Shown here one piece after another: positions 59,867 to 64,000 of a DNA stretch of 64,000 bases. The DNA comes from Bacteroidia bacterium. GTDB taxonomy: Bacteria > Bacteroidota > Bacteroidia > Cytophagales > JAAEPT01. Under the pieces are notes generated by a model, which ran no database searches, was not told the origin of the DNA, and saw only the letters and a program-made list of their open reading frames with translations. The stretch is taken from contig JAUIJC010000009.1 of assembly GCA_030431525.1 (NCBI GenBank), positions 1 through 64,000 on the forward strand, given 5' to 3'. The position numbers and the translations under genes are program-made. Each line of letters begins with the position of its first letter. The first letter of the stretch is position 1.

Positions 59867-59946
59867 GACGTTAGACCGCTTCGCTTTTAGACATTGGACA
59901 TTAGCAACGACTACTGGGAAAAGCTAATGTCTAAACTCTAACGTCT
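59867..59946. repeat. TTAGACATTAG-family repeat, copy E
   Basis: GGACATTAGC (59896-59905) with GCTAATGTCT (59923-59932), outer words GACGTTAGACC and AACTCTAACGTCT. Lies upstream of lysC. Confidence 0.65.
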
Positions 59947-59955
59947 CATTTTGCC

Positions 59956-60447
59956 TTATGCCTCATTCCTTGGCAAAGCCAACATCTTAATGGCCGTAAT
60001 GGCCGCCTCATCGCCTTTGTTGCCGTGAACACCTCCAGCACGGTCCAAGGCCTGCTGCTGGGTATTCGGAGTCAAAACGCCGAAGATGACAGGCTTGTCA
60101 TACTTCATTCCCACATTGGTGATGCCATGCGCTACAGCGTCACAGATGAAATCAAAGTGCTTGGTCTCACCTTGGACAACACAACCGATGGCGATAACCG
60201 CATCAATGTCATTGCGATGCGCCAAACGCTGAGCGCCTAGCGTCAACTCAAAACTGCCCGGCACATCATAGCGAATGATGTTTTCCACCTTGGCGCCATA
60301 TTCCAAAAGGGTGTCATAGGCTCCTTTATAAAGAGCGCCAGTCACCTCCTCGTTCCATTCAGACACGACAATACCGAAGGTTTTGCCGCTGATGTCAGTG
60401 ATATTCTTTTCTGAATATTCACTAAGGTTTTTTTCTGCTGAAGCCAT
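59956..60447 (-). CDS. ribH: 6,7-dimethyl-8-ribityllumazine synthase
   Basis: 163 aa. It catalyses the penultimate step of riboflavin synthesis and assembles into a capsid-like or pentameric structure. FGIVVSEWNEEVTGALYKGA (about residues 25-44) and RYDVPGSFELTLGAQRLA (about 60-77) bind substrate; IAIGCVVQGETKHFDFICDA (about 87-106) is the phosphate and catalytic-His region, and PVIFGVLTPNTQQQALDRAGG closes the site. It is downstream of the TPR gene and near recF, as in other Bacteroidota. Start ATG 60447. Confidence 0.96.
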   Translation of the reverse strand: MASAEKNLSEYSEKNITDISGKTFGIVVSEWNEEVTGALYKGAYDTLLEYGAKVENIIRYDVPGSFELTLGAQRLAHRNDIDAVIAIGCVVQGETKHFDFICDAVAHGITNVGMKYDKPVIFGVLTPNTQQQALDRAGGVHGNKGDEAAITAIKMLALPRNEA

Positions 60448-60460
60448 TTTTCTATGGTTA

Positions 60461-60536
60461 ATGGTTCATGGTTGGTAGTTAATAGTTTTCCGTTCGTGGC
60501 TCATCCATCAACGATGAACCAAAAACCATGAACCAT
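60461..60536. repeat. GGTTCATGG inverted repeat
   Basis: ATGGTTCATGGTT (60461-60473) and AACCATGAACCAT (60524-60536), a perfect 13-bp pair, with further copies of GTTAATGGTTCATGG-like words around it. Upstream of the ribH start. Confidence 0.7.
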
Positions 60537-60553
60537 CAACAATACACTATGAA

Positions 60554-60589
60554 CCAAAAAAAGGGACAAGGCTCAACACCCTGTCCCCT
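60554..60589 (-). terminator. Terminator of the TPR gene
   Basis: Minus strand: GGGGACAGGG ... CCTTGTCCC followed by TTTTTTT, 28 bases after the TPR gene stop. Confidence 0.85.
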
Positions 60590-60616
60590 TTGGGAATACT
60601 TATGTGTTTGACCTTA

Positions 60617-61363
60617 TCAGTTGCTCAGACCCTCGGCGCGGGCCTTCATCTTTCGAGCTTCGTTGTAAAGGTCAGATTTCTTGTACTTGGACACAATCTT
60701 ACCGTAGGAAGACGCTGCAGAAGCATAGTCGCCCTTAGCCTCATAAGCTTGAGCCAAGGCAAAAAGGTAAGAAGGTGTGAACTGAGCGTTTGGCTTGTAG
60801 TCAGCAGCTTTCTGCAAAGAAGCGATAGCTGCGTCTTTTTGGTCCAAATCCAATTGGGCCAAACCAATCAAGGCATAGACACGGCCTTGCAACAACAAGT
60901 CGTCAGAAGAGAACTGCTGAAGTTCAGCAATGGCCTTTTCAGACTGTCCTTCTTTCAAGTAAGAAACACCAGCGTAGTAGTGCGCCAAATTAGCGGCTTT
61001 GGTTCCAGAATGTTCGCTGGAAACGGAAGCCACACCGGCAATGCCAAGGCTGTCAGAACCGTTCAACACCAAATTGGTTGAGTCCTGAGAGAAGAAATAC
61101 TGGATTGGGTAAATCGCCTTTTGGGCTTTCTCCTCTTCTCGGGAAGCGCTTCCTTTGAAGAAGTAGATGCCTACAACAGCCAAAATCACCACACCGAGAA
61201 CACCACCCAATAGGCCTTTGTTCTTGGAAACAAACTCTTCACCCTTCTCGATTTGCTCGGCAAGGGCCTCAGGGTTTTCCAACAACTCGGAGCCTTCTTG
61301 TTGTGCCTGTTCCTCTTGGCTTTTCAACTCCTCCTGCTCGTCAAGCTTCTTTTTGTCACTCAT
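60617..61363 (-). CDS. Membrane-anchored TPR protein (YfgM-like)
   Basis: 248 aa. An acidic cytosolic N-terminus (residues 1-50, EEQAQQEGSELLENPEALAEQI) is followed by one TM (LLGGVLGVVILAVVGIYFF, about 51-69). A periplasmic TPR array follows: LAHYYAGVSYLKEGQSEKAI (about 126-145), LLLQGRVYALIGLAQLDLDQKDAAIASL and a last unit near 205-240 (QAYEAKGDYASAASSYGKIV). The arrangement is that of YfgM, which acts with the Sec/chaperone network. Located upstream of ribH on the same strand but beyond a terminator. Confidence 0.8.
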   Translation of the reverse strand: MSDKKKLDEQEELKSQEEQAQQEGSELLENPEALAEQIEKGEEFVSKNKGLLGGVLGVVILAVVGIYFFKGSASREEEKAQKAIYPIQYFFSQDSTNLVLNGSDSLGIAGVASVSSEHSGTKAANLAHYYAGVSYLKEGQSEKAIAELQQFSSDDLLLQGRVYALIGLAQLDLDQKDAAIASLQKAADYKPNAQFTPSYLFALAQAYEAKGDYASAASSYGKIVSKYKKSDLYNEARKMKARAEGLSN

Positions 61364-61382
61364 GAAAAATTGCTTTTGAAGA

Positions 61383-61455
61383 CTTTAGAATCAAGACATT
61401 AGACATTAGCCCCACTTTTAGGGAAAGCTAACGTCTAATGTCTACCCTCTAAAAT
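61383..61455. repeat. TTAGACATTAG-family repeat, copy F
   Basis: AGACATTAGACATTAGC (61394-61410) and GCTAACGTCTAATGTCT (61427-61443): 16 of 17 positions complementary, 16-base loop. Between pdhA and the TPR gene. Confidence 0.75.
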
Positions 61456-61460
61456 CTGAA

Positions 61461-62498
61461 TTAGTCCATCATAATAGGATAATCCTCTTGCTCGTACACG
61501 TCAGTGTAAGCCTCCGATACGTCTGGGTATGGAGACTCCTCAGCGAATTTCACTGCGTCGAGTACGCGCGCCTTGATTTCCTTGTTCATTGCAGCAAGCT
61601 CCTCCTCAGTTGCGAAACCGAATTCGAGGATGCGTTGCTTAGTTTGCTCGATTGGGTCTTGAGACTTAAAGCTCTCCAACTCCTCCTTGGTGCGATACTT
61701 CGCAGGGTCGGACATGGAGTGGCCCTTGTAACGGTAAGTCTTGAACTCCAACAAAGTTGGGCCCTCACCCTTGCGAGCGCGCTCAGCCGCCTTGGCAGTT
61801 GCTTCGTGTACGGCTTCCACGTCCATGCCGTCAACAGGCTCGGAAGGGATGTCGTAAGCAGCACCCAAACGGTAAAGCTCAGTTACGTTGGAAGTACGCT
61901 CTACGGAAGTACCCATAGCGTACATGTTGTTCTCAATCACGAAGATTACTGGAAGCTTCCAAGTCATCGCCATGTTGAGGGTCTCGTGGAATGCACCCTG
62001 ACGGATAGCGCCATCACCCATGAAACAGATACACAAGTTGTCTGTTCCGCGGTACTGCTCGCCCATTGCCAAGCCAGCGCCCAATGGAATCTGGCCACCT
62101 ACGATACCGTGTCCACCTACGAAGCCAACCTCCTTGTCGAAGATGTGCATGGAACCACCTTTACCTTTGGTAGTACCAGTTTCTTTGGCGAACAACTCAG
62201 CCATTACCTGCTCAGGGGAACGGTCCTCCTCGCCACGGTAACGCATACCGAGGGCCAATGGCATGCCGTGGTCACGGTAAGAAGTGATCCACTTGTCTCC
62301 CTCCTTCAACGCCGTTACGGCACCAGAGCCACAAGCCTCCTGCCCGATGTACAAGTGGCAGAAGCCTTTAATTTTTTGCTGGCCATAGAGCTGTCCTGCT
62401 TTTTCCTCGAAACGACGCACGAGGAGCATGCTCTTGTACCAGTACATATATGTTTCCTTGTCGAACTTAGGCTTTGCCTTCTTCGAATTAGATGCCAT
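61461..62498 (-). CDS. pdhA: Pyruvate dehydrogenase E1 component, alpha subunit
   Basis: 345 aa from ATG 62498; the longer frame begins with TTG. A ThDP-dependent decarboxylase subunit that joins an E1 beta and the E2 lipoyl core. Motifs: FCHLYIGQEACGSGAVTAL (about residues 47-65), GSMHIFDKEVGFVGGHGIVG (about 112-131), the ThDP motif CFMGDGAIRQGAFHETLNMA (about 157-176), and TYRYKGHSMSDPAKYRTKEE (about 259-278) in the phosphorylation-loop region. The partner genes are not in the window. A GTACAATG-type repeat lies just upstream. Confidence 0.95.
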   Translation of the reverse strand: MASNSKKAKPKFDKETYMYWYKSMLLVRRFEEKAGQLYGQQKIKGFCHLYIGQEACGSGAVTALKEGDKWITSYRDHGMPLALGMRYRGEEDRSPEQVMAELFAKETGTTKGKGGSMHIFDKEVGFVGGHGIVGGQIPLGAGLAMGEQYRGTDNLCICFMGDGAIRQGAFHETLNMAMTWKLPVIFVIENNMYAMGTSVERTSNVTELYRLGAAYDIPSEPVDGMDVEAVHEATAKAAERARKGEGPTLLEFKTYRYKGHSMSDPAKYRTKEELESFKSQDPIEQTKQRILEFGFATEEELAAMNKEIKARVLDAVKFAEESPYPDVSEAYTDVYEQEDYPIMMD

Positions 62499-62519
62499 AT
62501 CGGGTTTGCTTTTTAAAGG

Positions 62520-62585
62520 GTACAATGTTTCATGTATTATGCATTATGAGTATTCTCATTGTACTTAATACACTTTACATAATAC
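62520..62585. repeat. GTACAATG-family repeat, second copy
   Basis: Starts GTACAATGTTTCATG and ends TTGTACTTAATACACT..., an imperfect inverted repeat related to the perfect one at 52081. It lies between the divergent pdhA and recF genes. Confidence 0.55.
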
Positions 62586-62746
62586 TTCATCGGCGCCAAA
62601 ATTAAGGAAAGAAACCTGCCTATCCAACGAAAAACACAAAACGAACCAACAGGAAAACGTCTCACACACGGCAATTCAATCGGTAAACTATTGGGTTTCG
62701 TGAATTTTCGTGATTTTCGCAGGAATATTCTCCGCATCTATTCTAC

Positions 62747-63835
62747 ATGCACCTCCAGTCACTCCGCCTATTCAACTTCAAAAACCATCGGGAAGCCGAA
62801 CTCGATTTCTCGGAAGGATTGAACTGCATTGTGGGGGACAATGGCACGGGCAAAACCAACCTCTTGGATGCCATTCATTTCCTATGCCTGACCAAAAGCG
62901 CACTTGGATTGAAGGACAAGCAGTTGATTCTGCATGGGGAGCAATTATTTTTGGTCCAAGCCAATGTGAAAGATGCAAACTATGAGCATTCTCTTCGGGC
63001 GGGATTTCAGGAGGCGAAAAAACAGTTTCTGTGGGACCAAGTGCCCTACGACAGGTTGAGCGACCATATCGGCAAGATTCCCATCGTGTTTGCCGCACCC
63101 AATGATGTGGACCTGATTCACGGTGGCAACGAGGAGCGCAGAAAGTTTTTCGATGCCCTGCTCTCGCAATTTGACCCCTATTACCTTCGGGACGCCATCC
63201 GCTACAACCAAAACCTGAAACAGCGAAACGCCCTTTTGCGCCAATTCGCCGAGCATGGCCGTCCAGACGCCGATCTGTTGGAACCTTATGACCATCAGTT
63301 GGCCACCTTGGGAAAGGCGCTTTACGAAAAGCGAAAAGCATTGACCGAGGAATTCCTTCCACATTTCCAGTCCGCCTATAATGAATTGAGCGGAGGTCGA
63401 GAAGAGGTCAATCTCAGCTATCGTTCCCATCTGGAAAACCCTGACTTTCTAAAAGAATTACAGGAATCCCACCTCAAAGACACCGTTTTGAAATACTCCA
63501 CGATGGGCATTCACCGCGACGCCTATCGTTTCAACATCAACGGCAAATCCCTCAAACTCTACGGCTCCCAAGGACAACAAAAGTGTTTTGTGACGGCCCT
63601 CAAGCTGGCCCAATTCCATATTTTGGAGGAACGCACTGGCAAAAAACCATTGCTGTTACTGGACGATATTTTCGACCGCTTGGACGAGCATCGCACCAAA
63701 AACCTCCTTCAAATGGTGACTGAAGGACGCTTTGGTCAGGTCTTTTTGACGGACGCCAACCCCAAACGTTCACAGACGCTTTTTGAGGAATTGGACCCGA
63801 AGCCAAAGGTTTTTGAGCTACCATTGCATTCGTAG
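62747..63835 (+). CDS. recF: DNA replication and repair protein RecF
   Basis: 362 aa. An SMC-like ATPase that loads RecA at gaps. FKNHREAELDF (about residues 11-21) is followed by Walker A GDNGTGKTNLLDAIHFL (about 31-47), then RNALLRQFAE, the signature LYGSQGQQKCFVTALKLAQ (about 275-293) and Walker B LLLDDIFDRLDEHR (about 301-314). Length is typical. The stop codon (TAG, 63833-63835) lies inside a REP palindrome, exactly as in the acyltransferase gene at 25.7 kb. The gene is divergent from pdhA. Confidence 0.96.
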   Translation: MHLQSLRLFNFKNHREAELDFSEGLNCIVGDNGTGKTNLLDAIHFLCLTKSALGLKDKQLILHGEQLFLVQANVKDANYEHSLRAGFQEAKKQFLWDQVPYDRLSDHIGKIPIVFAAPNDVDLIHGGNEERRKFFDALLSQFDPYYLRDAIRYNQNLKQRNALLRQFAEHGRPDADLLEPYDHQLATLGKALYEKRKALTEEFLPHFQSAYNELSGGREEVNLSYRSHLENPDFLKELQESHLKDTVLKYSTMGIHRDAYRFNINGKSLKLYGSQGQQKCFVTALKLAQFHILEERTGKKPLLLLDDIFDRLDEHRTKNLLQMVTEGRFGQVFLTDANPKRSQTLFEELDPKPKVFELPLHS

Positions 63836-63901
63836 AGACAAGGCACCGCCTTGTCTCAATCGCATTATTTGTTTTAGCCAAGGCAATGCCTTGGCTCTAC
63901 G
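63832..63901. repeat. REP/BIME pair at the recF stop codon
   Basis: GTAGAGACAAGGC ACC GCCTTGTCTC (63832-63857), a spacer, then AGCCAAGGC AAT GCCTTGGCT (63876-63896) closing with CTCTAC. The outer GTAGAG and CTCTAC are complementary. It is the only sequence between recF and the next gene, apart from a few A residues. Confidence 0.8.
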
Positions 63902-63913
63902 AAAAAAACAACC

Positions 63914-64000
63914 ATGAAAAAAGCCATCTGGATTTCCCTCTCTCTCATCACAGTTCTCCTCACCTCCGCCTTTTTCACCCTGAAAAACCCGCTTTTGGTC
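63914..64000 (+). CDS. Partial gene, signal peptide or membrane anchor
   Basis: Begins with ATG 63914 and runs off the window. The 29 visible residues, MKKAIWISLSLITVLLTSAF then FTLKNPLLV, are a basic start and a 15-residue hydrophobic stretch, so the product is exported or membrane-anchored. It follows recF and its REP element by 12 bases. Nothing further can be said. Confidence 0.6.
   Translation, partial: MKKAIWISLSLITVLLTSAFFTLKNPLLV

Noticed and set aside
61488-62516. 342-residue plus-strand frame over pdhA
   Set aside because: Antisense shadow of a highly codon-biased gene; no motif recognised.
1-64000. CRISPR array, prophage, IS element or integrative element
   Set aside because: No regularly spaced direct repeats, cas genes, integrase, transposase with DDE or Y1 motifs, or structural phage genes were seen; the only transposase-like protein is the Rpn-type nuclease.

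Overview
This 64 kb window is a chromosomal segment of a Bacteroidota bacterium, most likely an environmental member of the Cytophagales. The evidence is: GldA/GldF/GldG-type ABC transporter genes; a secreted protein ending in a type IX secretion (T9SS) sorting domain; many short lipoproteins with lipobox cysteines; a carbamoyl-phosphate synthase large chain and IF-2/NusA of the kind usual in this phylum; and promoters of the TTG-N18-20-TAnnTTTG type, the best one being in front of the tRNA-His gene. Most of the sequence is ordinary core chromosome. No phage, plasmid, insertion sequence, CRISPR array or rRNA was found.

Layout. 0-9.3 kb: small membrane proteins, then rimP-nusA-infB, an RsmI-type methyltransferase and a TPR protein. 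9.3-14.9 kb: small exported proteins, ilvD, and a hypothetical gene interrupted in frame by a REP-type palindrome. 15.2-21.3 kb: an AT-richer accessory stretch with a T9SS cargo protein, a FISUMP lipoprotein and unknown lipoproteins, bordered by dispersed palindromes. 21.3-30.3 kb: an RND/MMPL exporter, tRNA-His, a nitroreductase, a lipid A-type acyltransferase, a pair of related small exported proteins, and carB. 30.3-40 kb: a TPR protein, ilvB, unknown genes and metK. 40-44.8 kb: a PD-(D/E)XK (Rpn-type) nuclease gene directly before a four-gene gldA-gldF-(unknown membrane protein)-gldG operon. 45-52 kb: LPP20-like and SH3 lipoproteins, a methyltransferase, an RsbW-like anti-sigma kinase and a very large DUF4175-type coiled-coil membrane protein. 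52.4-54.6 kb: arsenic module arsR / acr3-arsC. 55.3-59.9 kb: homoserine dehydrogenase, metX, an ECF sigma factor and aspartate kinase, which together with metK make up much of the aspartate-to-SAM route. 60-64 kb: ribH, a TPR protein, pdhA and recF.

The most interesting signal lies between genes. A roughly 160-nt palindromic element occurs twice (45634-45793 and 52258-52419). Both copies fold in one shared register capped by C(UACG)G, an UNCG-class tetraloop, and at least four base pairs differ by compensatory changes. Copy 1 starts just downstream of a well-spaced promoter and fills the leader of a lipoprotein gene; copy 2 lies upstream of arsR. It looks like a structured RNA or leader element, or a palindromic mobile element that keeps its fold. 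Several other palindrome families are also spread through the intergenic regions: a TTAGACATTAG family, a GTACAATG family, REP elements of the GTAGAGAC/GTAGGGGC type that provide stop codons or add codons inside a gene, and a GAGCGCTACGCTGAACTC family.

Start codons were moved to an internal ATG wherever the longest open frame began with TTG or GTG and a signal peptide or conserved N-terminus began later. Functions are read from motifs and from family knowledge recalled without database searches.
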